Assembly: GCF_020342435.1 (NCBI RefSeq)
Contig: NZ_CP080504.1
Location: 87,698-151,697, forward strand
DNA length: 64,000 nt
Direction: 5' to 3'
Source: Candidatus Vallotiella sp. (ex Adelges kitamiensis)
GTDB lineage: Bacteria > Pseudomonadota > Gammaproteobacteria > Burkholderiales > Burkholderiaceae
Part shown: piece after piece, positions 52,401 through 63,076 of the stretch
Numbering within the stretch: the first letter of the stretch is position 1
Layout of the letters: every line of letters starts with the position of its first letter
The notes under the pieces: generated by a model
Seen by the model: only the letters and a program-made list of their open reading frames with translations
What the model was told of the DNA's origin: nothing
The model's database searches: none
Position numbers and translations under genes: made by a program

Positions 52401-53135
52401 TGTTAAGACCTACTTTATCGGATCGGGTTATAAAATAATGAGTGAACTACTACCGCTGTCTTTTTAGTAGGCATCTGTTGCGTCTGTTTATATCGTATCG
52501 AGTACTAACCCGTCTCGATGCACACGTTTATATATGCTTACTACCCGCCGCTATGAAAGTTACGACATTACCCCATTTTTATTAAAGAAAAAATAAAGAT
52601 TGACTGTTTGCTATCGCAGCTACAGGTATTAAATTTTAATGTATTTTACCGATCTTCGAGAAGCAAATAGTGCGTCCAAGATACGTTGTACTATATGTTA
52701 GGTGCTTAGTTAGCGTCTTGCTGCCTCTTGTAAATTTTTTCAAAAATCTACAGCCAGCTGCTAGCTGCATTTTGCTAAACACTGCGTTTTTATGAATGTT
52801 TCTGATGGAATATTCGATACATTGAAGCCAATGTTCATCTATAACTTCTAGAGAGAAGGTGGGAAATTCGCCGTTAAGAGCAAATATCTATTGCTGCTAG
52901 TTGATAATATAGTTCTGACAGAAGAGCATTTTACGGTGTATTCAAGTATAAACGCTCATCTCGCTTTCGTCTGCTTTTAGAAGAGTACAACCGGATGTCA
53001 TTTAGAAAGTTTTTTAATATAGAACGTTACATAGGCATCGCGAAAGCTCTAATCTTTTCGATGTCCGAGTGGCATTCGAAAGCAATGAAATTCAGTTTGA
53101 TACAGGCGTAGTTTTAAGTTTTAGTGAGTACTAAT
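52401..53135. other. Spacer, nothing securely recognised
   Basis: About 730 AT-rich bases. A minus-strand stretch at about 52670-52870 stays open for some 60 codons (SLEVIDEHWLQCIEYSIR, then a basic tail) but matches nothing I know. Confidence 0.4.
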
Positions 53136-53363
53136 TTAGTGCTTGGCTGTGATGTGTCTTCGAATAAAGACTTGCTCCGGCTTGGAGATAATATACACGC
53201 TTGAGTATTTGAGTTCGGGCTGACTATATGCGAGATGATTAACTAAATCGAGTAATTTGCACATAGCTTTAATAGGCGCATATAGTGGATCACTGTATGT
53301 CGATTGCGCTAATTGACGACTAGATAAATTGAGTTTGCATTGCCTGTACCAGCCTAGAAACAT
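53136..53363 (-). pseudogene. Possible alpha/beta-hydrolase relic
   Basis: A 75-codon minus-strand frame reads SDPLYAPIKAMCKLLDLVN and then ELKYSSVYIISKPEQVF. The pattern DPL-x(10)-LLDL-x(10)-P-x(4)-(V/L)-x-(Y/G)-x(3)-(D/E)Q-V resembles the C-terminal part of lysophospholipase-type hydrolases up to the catalytic-Asp strand. No GxSxG or catalytic His is seen. Could be chance. Confidence 0.3.
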
Positions 53364-53722
53364 CTTTATCTGATAATGTTGCTCAATCTATATTTGATAG
53401 CGTATTGTTATCTATAGGCATATCTAGGTAAACAGAAATAGGCATTGCGGCATAACGAAGGCAACTCGATCGTTTTTAAACTGCATCATTTCTGCAAGAG
53501 TAGTGCATTCTAAATCAATGCGATCAGCTCGACTCGTACGGTATTAATAAATTAGTACTTACTAAAAATTTAATTTCTATCGACTATCTAATCAGTAATT
53601 TTAGGATGCACTTGAATAACGTGCTTGTATTTGTGGTATCCGACTATTGGCCGCTAACCCATCGAGGCCTAGAGCTAGGCCCCATGGTAGCGCATGCAGA
53701 TTTTTTGTTTTGAGAGTACTGA

Positions 53723-55717
53723 GTGAATGTTTTTTTTGAGGAATCTGGTGGTCTGAAGGTTGGCATGGTATTGAATCAGCAGGGTGACACCTTTCTAGTC
53801 GAGTTACCAACCGGCCGTCGCGCCAAGGCTCGTAGTAAGGACGTGCTTATTAGGTTTCATAGCCCGAGCGCCTCTGACCTAATGCAGCAGGCTGATGTAG
53901 CATCAAAAGAAATCGACCTAGATTTCTTGTGGGAAATCTCCCCGATAGACAAGTTCTGCTTTATTGACCTAGCCCATGAATATTTCGGTGGTGCACCAGA
54001 TCCTGTGCAACAAAGCGCACTAGTACTTTGCATACACAGCGCACCGGTCTATTTCCGACGAAAAGGACGAGGACAGTACCAGCGTGCGCCCGAAGAGCAG
54101 TTGAAAATGGCGATAAAAGCACTTGAGCGTCGGCGACATCAGGCACTGATCCAGCATCAGTACGTAGATGAGCTTAAAGCTGGTAGATTACCTGCCGCTT
54201 TTAATGGGAAAGTGCTTAGTTTGCTCACGCGTGCAGATAAGAATTCTGTAGAATACAAGGTATTAGAAGCCGCCGCTCTCGCACTAGGTAAGTCAGCAGC
54301 ACAGTTAATGCTGGACGTCGGCGGAATCTCATCGGCACGTGCATTTCATGAAGCGCGATTTTTATACGAGTACTTCCCACATGGTACTGATTTTCCTGAG
54401 TTGAATTCTGATCTATTGCTGGAGGGCCTAAGTGAAGCGATCGGTGTGCAGGCGTTTTCCATCGACGACGTGACTACTACCGAGATAGACGACGCTTTTT
54501 CAGTGCAACGTCTATCAAATGAACGCGCTAGAATTGGTATTCATATCGCGGCACCTGCGCTAGGGATAGAGAGCGGCGACGCTGTTGATATGATTGCGCG
54601 CTCTCGCCTGTCAACCGTCTACATGCCTGGAAATAAAATTACAATGTTGCCAGATAATTTTGTCGGCGTGTTTACATTAAAGGAAGGTGGATTTCGTCCA
54701 GTAGTGTCACTATACCTAATTATTGATACCTCTACACAGGACATCATAATGTCTGAGACAGTTGTCGAGCAAGTATATGTTCTTAGTAATCTTCGGCATA
54801 ACGTGTTAGACGAAATTATTACTGAGCAGAGGCTTCAGTCAGGTACCGGGGACTATCCACATAAGAATGAGATCGCGGTGCTCTGGCCTTTCGCTAGGTC
54901 GCTTTACGAGCGACGTCAGCAAGCCCGTATCGGCTACGGTCTCAGGCGCGAGATGACAGGCAACCTTGACTACAACTTCTATATACATGATGAGCATGTT
55001 AGAATTACGCCTCGTCGGCGCGGTTCCCCGCTAGACCTAATCGTCTCGGAGCTTGCAATTTTAGCTAATAGCCGCTGGGGGGCGTTCCTGCATGAGCATG
55101 GCGTTCCAGGTATCTATCGTGCACAGCGTGCATTCGGCCCGCATCGAACAAGAATGCAGACTACACCAGCGCCACACGAAGGACTTGGCGTTGTGCAGTA
55201 TGCGTGGAGTACATCACCGCTGCGCCGATATGTCGACTTAGTTAATCAGTGGCAACTATTAGCGTGTGTCCGACACGGTATCACAGCGAAGCTAGCTGCA
55301 CCTTTCAAGCCAAAAGATGCAGAGCTATACGCCATAGTGCAGAATTTTAACGAGACTTATACAGCCTATTCAGACCATCAGAAGTGTATGGAACATTTCT
55401 GGTGCCTTCGCTGGTTAAAACAAGAACAGCGTAACCAGGTGACGGCCACTATTGTCAAGGACAATGTCGTACGACTTGAGGAAGTACCACTACTATTATA
55501 CGTGCCAGGATTAGGCGTGCATGCGCGAGGAGTGCGTGTATTAATCGAGGTTATGTCGATAGATGAATTGCGTGTGGAGGCGTTATGCCGGTTCATCAAA
55601 GTTCTAGATGTTCCGCAAGTAACATCCGGTGCCGAGACACATAAAAATGCGGATGACAAGCTGGATATACATAGCGAAACGGACATAGAAGCTAGAGTAG
55701 GAATGATATATAAATAA
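53723..55717 (+). CDS. RNase II family exoribonuclease
   Basis: 3'-5' exoribonuclease of the RNB family. 664 residues from GTG 53723 (MNVFFEESGGLKVGMVL), the family start in Burkholderia. The RNB catalytic domain starts near residue 250 with SIDDVTTTEIDDAFSV, whose Asp residues bind Mg2+, and RNB features such as STVYMPGNKITMLP and STSPLRRYVDLVNQWQL follow. The N-terminal cold-shock domain is divergent, as is typical of this subgroup. The acidic C-terminal tail is short. Confidence 0.92.
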   Translation: MNVFFEESGGLKVGMVLNQQGDTFLVELPTGRRAKARSKDVLIRFHSPSASDLMQQADVASKEIDLDFLWEISPIDKFCFIDLAHEYFGGAPDPVQQSALVLCIHSAPVYFRRKGRGQYQRAPEEQLKMAIKALERRRHQALIQHQYVDELKAGRLPAAFNGKVLSLLTRADKNSVEYKVLEAAALALGKSAAQLMLDVGGISSARAFHEARFLYEYFPHGTDFPELNSDLLLEGLSEAIGVQAFSIDDVTTTEIDDAFSVQRLSNERARIGIHIAAPALGIESGDAVDMIARSRLSTVYMPGNKITMLPDNFVGVFTLKEGGFRPVVSLYLIIDTSTQDIIMSETVVEQVYVLSNLRHNVLDEIITEQRLQSGTGDYPHKNEIAVLWPFARSLYERRQQARIGYGLRREMTGNLDYNFYIHDEHVRITPRRRGSPLDLIVSELAILANSRWGAFLHEHGVPGIYRAQRAFGPHRTRMQTTPAPHEGLGVVQYAWSTSPLRRYVDLVNQWQLLACVRHGITAKLAAPFKPKDAELYAIVQNFNETYTAYSDHQKCMEHFWCLRWLKQEQRNQVTATIVKDNVVRLEEVPLLLYVPGLGVHARGVRVLIEVMSIDELRVEALCRFIKVLDVPQVTSGAETHKNADDKLDIHSETDIEARVGMIYK

Positions 55718-56683
55718 TAGGGGGAGACTCTTTCCGCGTCTACCTCCCTGGCGCGACTAAACCTGGTTGAGCACATCAAGTCACTGAAATTCATACATAC
55801 TTGGTCTTGAAATATGCCCCTATCGAGATTCTTTCTCCTTGAACGCTGGTTTGCACTCTAGCAATAGTCAGGCAGGATGAGTACGCGTACTAGTGACCTG
55901 ACCGAATTCTTTACACTAATAGCTTAGGAGGTAGCTCGAATATTAGACATTAACTCACTGCATCGCTTTTTTAAAGAAAGAGTCTATCTTCGACTCAGCT
56001 TCTGAATTCTTATGCAGTACTGTACACACATATGGCTTCTATAAATCTACTGTACTATCTTAATTAGTACTCAGAGCTACTCTTTTTAATCGATAGGGAC
56101 TAAGCTTTTTAAGCAAGCACCCCCCACAAAAGAATTACGCAAAACTTTAAACGAGCTATCCTCGAATACACATTCCCCTAGAAATAATAGTTATGGTCTA
56201 ATTTCTACTATCGACTTAATAACTACTTAGGGGTTAGCAATATTTTTCTGTCTGCGATTCTTAATAAACGCTATATTCATCAAAATCAAGAGTTCGCTAT
56301 TTATTGACGCTTGAGTTATCTGCAGTTGAGTAAAGCAATAACGTTTATATATAGATAGTTATACTATACACCCCTCACGAGGAACTAAATTTACACGATA
56401 TCTGTGTCAATATATTGATGCTAAAACAAGTGATAACAGACAAAAATAGAGCGTGTAGTCGGGCATAATGGATACTGTCCAGTTTAGTGGGGACCCGTGA
56501 TTAGATTACGTTTTATTACTAGGAGTATTAGTTCGCTATAAAACTATTGCTGCGTAAAAAAAGAGAGAACGATGAGTACCGAACGCAGTAGTTCTAGAAA
56601 TAAAAACTAGGCAAGAAGATCTCGGGGAACTTTCTATATAAATAAATCTTCTACATGCTCTCAACGCCTTTTAAGATCTAATC
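55718..56683. other. Spacer, nothing recognised
   Basis: 966 AT-rich bases with stops in all frames. Relatives carry aroE and mtgA after the RNase gene; I looked for their motifs on both strands without success. Confidence 0.55.
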
Positions 56684-57496
56684 ATGTCTTTTATTTCTCT
56701 CCTAGAGAATTCTTGGCGGCGTAAACAATCATTGCTATGCGTTGGGCTCGACCCTGAACCATCGCGCTTTCCACGACATCTAGCTGGTCGTAGTGATGCT
56801 ATATTCACATTCTGCCGCGATATCGTCGACGCTACTGCGCCCTATGCTAGCTCATTTAAGCCACAAATCGCCTATTTTTCCGCATATAGAGCGGAAGAGC
56901 AACTTGAAGCACTGATCGATCACGTTCATTTGTCTCATCCAGGGATACCAGTAGTGCTCGATGCTAAGCGTGGCGATATCGGTAGTACTGCCGAGCAGTA
57001 TGCACGCGAAGTATTTGAGCGCTATCGTGCGGATGCAGTAACGGTTAATCCCTATCTAGGGTTCGACTCAATTCAACCGTATCTCGCTTATCAGGATAAG
57101 GGTGTGATTGTGCTATGCCGGACGTCGAATCAGGGTGGTTCGGATTTGCAATTTCTTAGTATTAAAGGGCGACCACTCTATCAGCATATCGCGGTGCTTG
57201 CTGCCGAGAAATGGAATACTAGCGGGCAGCTCGGGCTCGTGGTGGGTGCGACTTTCGCAGATGAAATTTATGCCGTACGTCGGCTAGTCACTACAATGCC
57301 ATTCCTGATCCCAGGAATTGGCGTGCAAGGCGGTGATATTAAGAAAACAGTTCATGCAGGTCGTACAGTCAATGGTACCGGTATGATCATTAATTCATCT
57401 CGCGCGATTCTATATGCAAGTAGTGGTGAAGATTTTGCATTTTCGGCGGCCGACTCTGCACGTGATACACGCGACGCTATCAACGCTTACCGCTAA
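56684..57496 (+). CDS. pyrF: Orotidine 5'-phosphate decarboxylase
   Basis: Last step of UMP synthesis. 270 residues, the long proteobacterial type II form. [13 protein letters not shown] at the start, FKPQIAYF, the catalytic [18 protein letters not shown] and the phosphate-binding [11 protein letters not shown] are intact. No clear Shine-Dalgarno. Converges with pgpA. Confidence 0.97.
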   Translation: MSFISLLENSWRRKQSLLCVGLDPEPSRFPRHLAGRSDAIFTFCRDIVDATAPYASSFKPQIAYFSAYRAEEQLEALIDHVHLSHPGIPVVLDAKRGDIGSTAEQYAREVFERYRADAVTVNPYLGFDSIQPYLAYQDKGVIVLCRTSNQGGSDLQFLSIKGRPLYQHIAVLAAEKWNTSGQLGLVVGATFADEIYAVRRLVTTMPFLIPGIGVQGGDIKKTVHAGRTVNGTGMIINSSRAILYASSGEDFAFSAADSARDTRDAINAYR

Positions 57497-57652
57497 CTAG
57501 GCTGACAACTTGCCCAGTATTCTTGTGATGAGATAATTAGATGCTATCAGTTATGAATTGACGACTATGTTCGGTACATAATGACTATTACCTACACGTC
57601 ACTTAAATAGTGAATAGTATTATTTGGTCTGTTAAAAGAGGGTTTACTAAAG

Positions 57653-58213
57653 TTAGAGAAAGTGTAGAAGCGTGATGACAATCAATGTGAAAAATGCCGC
57701 GATAATATCATCAAACATGATGCCAAAACTGCCTGATAACTTGCTGTTAAGATAGCAGATCGGTGGCGGTTTTACTATATCGAAGAAGCGAAATGTCATA
57801 AATGCACAAAACTGACAAGTAAAGCTCGCCGGCATGATAAAGAGCATGACTAGCCAAATTGCAACGATTTCGTCCCAAACTACCGCACCCGGATCTTTTG
57901 CTCCCATGTGTTGGGCCGTAAAGCCGGTAAAGCCGCACCCAGAGACAAAGCTGATGGCAATGAGTATCCACCACTGCATAACGCTTAGGTGGGGATTCAA
58001 TACTAGAAACAACAACCATCCGAACAGGGTCCCAACTGTGCCCGGTATCACTGGTGACAAACCACTGCCCCCGCCAAGTGATAACAAGTGTAGAGGATGA
58101 AATAGCATGGAGCGTATAACGGCGCTCGAGTGTAGTTTTGAATCGAATCCTGGCTTAGTTACCAGTGCGATATGCATTTGATGCGAATCAGAGTGGGAGG
58201 GGTCATTTTTCAT
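57653..58213 (-). CDS. pgpA: Phosphatidylglycerophosphatase A
   Basis: Membrane phosphatase making phosphatidylglycerol. 186 residues from ATG at 58213, which overlaps the thiL stop by 11 bases (coupled translation). An N-terminal extension of about 40 residues precedes GSGLSPVIPGTVGTLFGW; VVWDEIVAIW and the terminal GIMFDDIIAAFFT are family motifs, with about four membrane spans. Confidence 0.94.
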   Translation of the reverse strand: MKNDPSHSDSHQMHIALVTKPGFDSKLHSSAVIRSMLFHPLHLLSLGGGSGLSPVIPGTVGTLFGWLLFLVLNPHLSVMQWWILIAISFVSGCGFTGFTAQHMGAKDPGAVVWDEIVAIWLVMLFIMPASFTCQFCAFMTFRFFDIVKPPPICYLNSKLSGSFGIMFDDIIAAFFTLIVITLLHFL

Positions 58214-59228
58214 AGAAATGGTCAAAACTGCGCCAGGTTGTATCAATCGGAGAGCCGGAACTATCATACCAATGCGCTTTGTATAGGTTAGTCACGCTGG
58301 TATTTCCTTTATCTAGATCAGAAAGGGTGTCTATTGTACCTATTCGTGTAAGTGATATACCAATACGGGGGATAAGTGCAAGTAGCGTGTCACGCTGGCT
58401 AGACGGCGCGGTGAAACACAACTCGTAATCGTCGCCGCCTTCAATTGCGCACCGGTATTGAATTGACAGAGGTTGTTCGCGTAGAGCAGCTGAACGTGGC
58501 AGTGCATCGACGTCGACGTGTGCCGTTACGTTAGAACGTCTAAGAATATGCGATAAATCTCCAGCCAAACCATCAGATAAGTCGAGCGCTGCATGTGCAA
58601 TACCTCTTAGCGCGATGCCAAGCGCGATGCGCGGCTCGGGCATTTGTAAGGCATGACGTAACGCAGGTAACTGATCTATGGTGAGAGGCCATTCATTCCG
58701 CAACGCACCCAGTGCTAGACGTGCATCCCCTAACGCGCCAGACACCCAGATATCATCGCCAGGCTGGGCGCCATCGCGTCGCAGTGCTTGGCCACAGGGC
58801 ACATCCCCAAATACAGTGATGCAAATATTCAGTGGTCCCGCAGTAGTATCCCCGCCCACCAACTCGCAGCTATAACGATCCGCTAGCGAGAACAATCCGT
58901 GCGAAAATGCGTCGAGCCAGTCCTGGCGTGAAGTACCTGTATCCGGTAGGGCTAGCGCTAGTGTGAATGCTCGTGGTTCGGCGCCCATTGCTGCTAGATC
59001 TGACAAGTTAACCGCTAATGCTTTGTGCCCTAGTGTAACTGGCGGCACGTCAGCGAAAAAGTGGCATCCTTCGAGGAGCATATCAGTAGATACTGCTAAT
59101 TCGTGCCCTGGACGTGCAGCAAGCAGAGCACAATCATCACCAATTCCTAAAATTGCACTATGATGTGGTTGTCTACGCTGAGAAGAATAGCGGTCAATAA
59201 GGCTAAATTCGGATAAGAATGTCAGCAT
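58203..59228 (-). CDS. thiL: Thiamine-monophosphate kinase
   Basis: Final phosphorylation to thiamine diphosphate, cofactor of transketolase encoded nearby. 341 residues from ATG at 59228 (MLTFLSEFSLIDRY); the frame opens further upstream (59288) but that extension is not family-like. GIGDDCALL, VSTDMLLEGCHFF, LVGGDTT and DLSDGLAGDL are the ATP/Mg2+ and substrate motifs of the AIR-synthase-like fold. Confidence 0.95.
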   Translation of the reverse strand: MLTFLSEFSLIDRYSSQRRQPHHSAILGIGDDCALLAARPGHELAVSTDMLLEGCHFFADVPPVTLGHKALAVNLSDLAAMGAEPRAFTLALALPDTGTSRQDWLDAFSHGLFSLADRYSCELVGGDTTAGPLNICITVFGDVPCGQALRRDGAQPGDDIWVSGALGDARLALGALRNEWPLTIDQLPALRHALQMPEPRIALGIALRGIAHAALDLSDGLAGDLSHILRRSNVTAHVDVDALPRSAALREQPLSIQYRCAIEGGDDYELCFTAPSSQRDTLLALIPRIGISLTRIGTIDTLSDLDKGNTSVTNLYKAHWYDSSGSPIDTTWRSFDHFYEK

Positions 59229-59392
59229 GATGCGAGACAAAGCTTGCATAATAAGATACGCACTACGTTGTGCGCGCTGTGGCTGCATAGTACCATTACC
59301 GTAGCGATAAGCAGAAAGTACCCGTTTAGAGTTAGCTAGTGACGTTACAATGCGGCTAAAACATGCATTTTAATCCGCACTGACAGGCTATT

Positions 59393-61714
59393 ATGTCGAC
59401 ATCAACTAACAGTAAGTTTAAGCTGCGCAAAGCTGCGCTTGATTATCACGAATTCCCAATGCCAGGAAAAGTCGCCATCGCGCCGACTAAACAGATTATT
59501 AATCAGCGTGATCTTGCTCTGGCCTATTCGCCCGGCGTTGCAGCTGCGTGTGAAGAAATCGTCTCCAACCCTCTCAACGCGGCTCGCTTCACTGCGCGTA
59601 GTAATTTAGTGGGCGTAGTGTCGAATGGTACGGCTGTTCTCGGTCTAGGCGATATCGGACCACTTGCAGCTAAGCCGGTCATGGAAGGAAAAGCTGTTCT
59701 CTTCAAGAAGTTTGCAGGCATTGATGTATTTGATATTGAACTCAACGAGAAGGACCCGCAAAAGCTGATCGAGGTAATCGCTTCATTAGAGCCGACATTC
59801 GGGGGCATTAATCTAGAAGACATTAAGGCACCTGATTGCTTTATGGTCGAGCGTGAGTGCCGCAAGAGAATGAAGATACCAGTATTCCATGATGACCAGC
59901 ATGGCACCGCGATTGTAGTAGCTGCAGCCGTGAATAACGGCTTGAAGGTTGTCGGAAAATTGCTCAGTGAGGTGAAATTTGTTGTTTCCGGAGCTGGTGC
60001 TGCGGCGCTAGCATGCTTGAACCTACTGCTAGATATAGGGCTAAAACGTGAAAATATATTTGTTACAGATCTAGCTGGGGTTGTCTATAAAGGCCGCACA
60101 GAGCTTATGGATTCAGATAAAGCACTATTCGAGCAGGTTACTGATGCGCGCACGTTATCTGATGTAATTGGTGGTGCTGACGTGTTTCTTGGTTTGTCTG
60201 CTGCCGACGTGCTAAAGCCAGATATGGTTAAGCGGATGGCCGCTCGGCCACTAATCCTAGCTCTAGCTAATCCGACGCCTGAAATCTTACCAGAGGTTGC
60301 GCTGCAAGTACGTCCAGACGCAATTTTGGCAACTGGACGAGCTGATTATCCAAACCAGGTCAATAATGTTCTATGTTTTCCTTTTATTTTTCGCGGCGCG
60401 CTGGATTCTGGTGCGACTACAATAACTAAGGAGATGGAAATAGCTGCGGTTAACGCAATTGCTGAACTAACGCGCCAAGAGCAAAGCGACATCGTAGCGA
60501 CAGCGTATGGAGTACAAGATGTGACGTTCGGTCCTAACTACCTAATTCCAAAACCGTTCGATCCGCGACTGATTGTAAAAGTTGCATCGGCGGTAGCGCA
60601 GGCTGCAATGGATTGCCACGTCGCTACGCAGCCAATCGAAGATATAGAGGCTTATAAGCAAAATCTTCAGAAATTTGTATATCACAGCGGCACAGCAATG
60701 AAGCCAGTTTTCCACATTGCACGCGGAACTCAAGCAAATAAGAAGTGTGTCGTATTCGCTGAGGGCGAAGAGGAGCGTATTCTAAGGGCGGTGCAAATTG
60801 TGGTCGACGAGCGGCTAGCTAAACCTATCTTAATCGGACGACCAGCTATAATCGAGCAGCGTATCGCACGCTATGGGCTGCGTCTTACTGTTGGAGAAGA
60901 TTTCACGATTGTTAATACTGATCACGATGAGCGCTATCGAGATTTCTGGCAGACGTACTTTAAGATAATGGCGCGCAAGGGCATTACGCAGCAGCTAGCG
61001 AAAGTCGAAATGCGGCGGCGTACTACGCTAATCGGCTCGATGCTGGTGCTCAAAGGCGAGGCTGATGGTATGATCTGTGGAACAATCTCAACCACGCACC
61101 GACACTTGCATTTTATAGATCAGGTTATTGGAAAGCGAGCCGGATGCTCAGTCTACGCGGCAATGAATTGCCTGGTATTGCCGAATAGACAGATATTCTT
61201 AGTTGACACGCATGTGAACGTTGATCCAACTTCAGAGGAACTAGCTGAAATCACGTTAATGGCCGCGGACGAGGTGCGTCGTTTTGGTATCGAACCGAAG
61301 ATTGCTTTGTTATCCCATTCTAATTTTGGTTCGAGTAACGCCCCAAGTGCTCAGAAGATGCGTAACACGCTCGCGTTACTACAAAAATATGCACCAAAAC
61401 TTCAGATCGACGGTGAAATGCATGGAGATATTGCTCTCAATGCGAACCAAAACAGAGGCGTTCTACCAGAAAAAATGTTTGATGGTGAAGCAAATTTATT
61501 AGTTCTACCTAATATCGATGCAGCCAATATTTCATACAATTTACTTAAAACCGCGGCAGGGAATAATATTGCGATCGGGCCGATTCTACTAGGTTCAGCA
61601 AAACCAGTGCATATACTAACCGAGTCCGCGACTGTGCGCCGTATTGTTAACATGACAGCGTTATTAGTCGCCGATGCGGCTGCGGTCATGCAACAGTTTA
61701 GTAGAGAGCAGTAA
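59393..61714 (+). CDS. maeB: NADP-dependent malic enzyme with phosphotransacetylase-like domain
   Basis: Oxidative decarboxylation of malate to pyruvate with NADPH production. 773 residues. Malic domain residues 1-430 with LAYSPGVAAACEEI, NLEDIKAPDCF, HDDQHGTAIV and the dinucleotide loop VVSGAGAAALACL; the C-terminal half is a phosphotransacetylase-like regulatory domain (VVFAEGEEERILRAVQI). May be a main NADPH source in a reduced metabolism. Confidence 0.97.
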   Translation: MSTSTNSKFKLRKAALDYHEFPMPGKVAIAPTKQIINQRDLALAYSPGVAAACEEIVSNPLNAARFTARSNLVGVVSNGTAVLGLGDIGPLAAKPVMEGKAVLFKKFAGIDVFDIELNEKDPQKLIEVIASLEPTFGGINLEDIKAPDCFMVERECRKRMKIPVFHDDQHGTAIVVAAAVNNGLKVVGKLLSEVKFVVSGAGAAALACLNLLLDIGLKRENIFVTDLAGVVYKGRTELMDSDKALFEQVTDARTLSDVIGGADVFLGLSAADVLKPDMVKRMAARPLILALANPTPEILPEVALQVRPDAILATGRADYPNQVNNVLCFPFIFRGALDSGATTITKEMEIAAVNAIAELTRQEQSDIVATAYGVQDVTFGPNYLIPKPFDPRLIVKVASAVAQAAMDCHVATQPIEDIEAYKQNLQKFVYHSGTAMKPVFHIARGTQANKKCVVFAEGEEERILRAVQIVVDERLAKPILIGRPAIIEQRIARYGLRLTVGEDFTIVNTDHDERYRDFWQTYFKIMARKGITQQLAKVEMRRRTTLIGSMLVLKGEADGMICGTISTTHRHLHFIDQVIGKRAGCSVYAAMNCLVLPNRQIFLVDTHVNVDPTSEELAEITLMAADEVRRFGIEPKIALLSHSNFGSSNAPSAQKMRNTLALLQKYAPKLQIDGEMHGDIALNANQNRGVLPEKMFDGEANLLVLPNIDAANISYNLLKTAAGNNIAIGPILLGSAKPVHILTESATVRRIVNMTALLVADAAAVMQQFSREQ

Positions 61715-62563
61715 ACCATGGCTGTTAAACAACGGCTCTCCCACCGCAGTACAGCGCGTGATACATAGAGGTGTATGCATCACGTCTGATGAGTAACAGA
61801 ATATTATTGGTAAATGGAGTGTATTAGCCTGAAGCTAGGAGGTAATCATGTGACAATCAGAAGCGCTACTATAATTGTATATGGAGCAAAAATTCTCTAC
61901 CGCTCTAACTCGAATTTCTGCTCGTGATATCAAAAACAAGGTGTACTTTTATATGTTTGATCTTTAGCATCCGCATATTGTGAGGTAAAAATTTAGAATG
62001 TAAGCTAATCTATAGAAAATAACCTTGCAATTGTCTAACATCGTTAATAATCAAGGTAATTAAAAATAATATTTTATGATTAATGGCTATGCACAGGTTT
62101 GCCCCTTGAAATAGGATACAGAATTAACAAACAGCACTATTACGACACACTTAGGCGACTATGTTTACTATCCGATACCGGGCTTAATTTCCATAGCGTG
62201 GGTGCGATACCTATCTCTATCAGATTTCTTACTGACTTTAGACTAATAGTATTTTGTAATTTCGAGTCGCGTGATATCTAATTTGTTAGCGCTATTGCGC
62301 TAGCTTACACGGCGAAACGCTGTACGAAATATCGGGGCCAGGAAGACAATCGTCTTTGAAAGAGGCGCCGCTTTATACTAGTGAATGTTATTGTAATGTG
62401 ACTACTATGCATTCTTACAATGGATTTCAGAATGATTGCGGTAATAAGAAATATATTTATGCTGAACAATAGAAGATTGTTTTGGCAGCATGCTACGCTA
62501 AAAAAGCGTCGAACGTGAGCAGCGCCGTGGTGTGTCGGTGCGCTGCTGTCTAATAGAGGGAAC
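61715..62563 (+). other. Spacer, possible RNase (barnase-type) relic
   Basis: 849 bases between maeB and barstar, where relatives carry a secreted guanyl-specific RNase. The only hint is HYYDTLRRL at about 62132-62158, like the end of such RNases (HYxTFRRI). Also present: AGGAGG at 61837-61842 before ATGTGA and an overlapping GTG frame of 25 codons (61850-61927), and a bulged hairpin at 61757-61784. Confidence 0.3.
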
Positions 62564-62963
62564 ATGAGTCTTTTCAAGACGGTGCACACAAACATCGTGC
62601 AATCGATTCGTGCATTCCGTGTGCCGGAGTTAGTCGACGAAGCGGTTCGGCTAGGTCACCATTTTCTGTATGCAAATTGTGCGGCTTCCCAGACAAAAGC
62701 AGAGGTGCTTGAGTCAATTTCGACATCGTTTCTTTTCCCAAAGCAGTTCGGTAAGAACTACGATTGGCTGTATGACTGTTTGACAGATACTATGCATAAG
62801 TCAGAGGCGCAACCTGGTTTCGTAATTGCGCTTGAAGGTTTGCCTGAAACGCAGAAGTTCGACAAAGAAGCGCGGGAAACTCTGCTTGACGTGTTTCAAG
62901 AAGCCGCTGAATTTTTGGGGGGAACGGAAAGTTAATTTCCGCGTGTTTTATTCGTTTGTCTAA
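62564..62963 (+). pseudogene. Barstar family inhibitor, frameshifted in a G6 tract
   Basis: Small cytoplasmic inhibitor that binds barnase-type RNases. The first 116 residues are open and family-like (NIVQSIRAFRVPELVDEA, FGKNYDWLYDCLTD, FVIALEGLP). At G6, 62917-62922, the frame shifts: as sequenced it ends EFLGGTES at 62935, but with one G fewer it continues EFLGERKVNFRVFYSFV and stops at 62963, exactly the conserved barstar C-terminus. So either a recent one-base insertion, a slippage site, or a sequencing error. Confidence 0.88.
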
Positions 62964-62982
62964 TTCAATTTAGCTTGTCTGC

Positions 62983-63076
62983 GAGAGATTATGAGCCACT
63001 CATACTGAGTGTCTCTCATCTCTCGTCTAGCATAGTAGTACGCCTTGCATAGAAAGCGACTACTATGCTAGCTTTC
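62983..63076 (+). terminator. Hairpin cluster after barstar
   Basis: First hairpin: CACTCA-TAC-TGAGTG (62997-63011) nested inside GAGAGA/TCTCTC (62983-62988, 63012-63017). Second: perfect 13-bp arms CTAGCATAGTAGT (63027-63039) and ACTACTATGCTAG (63059-63071) with a 19-base loop; GAAAGC (63052-63057) could instead pair with GCTTTC (63071-63076). No T run, so terminator function is tentative. Confidence 0.5.

Noticed and set aside
62099-62281. 60-codon plus-strand frame as a real small protein
   Set aside because: No ribosome site; only a nine-residue stretch resembles an RNase end, which is noted as a weak relic instead.
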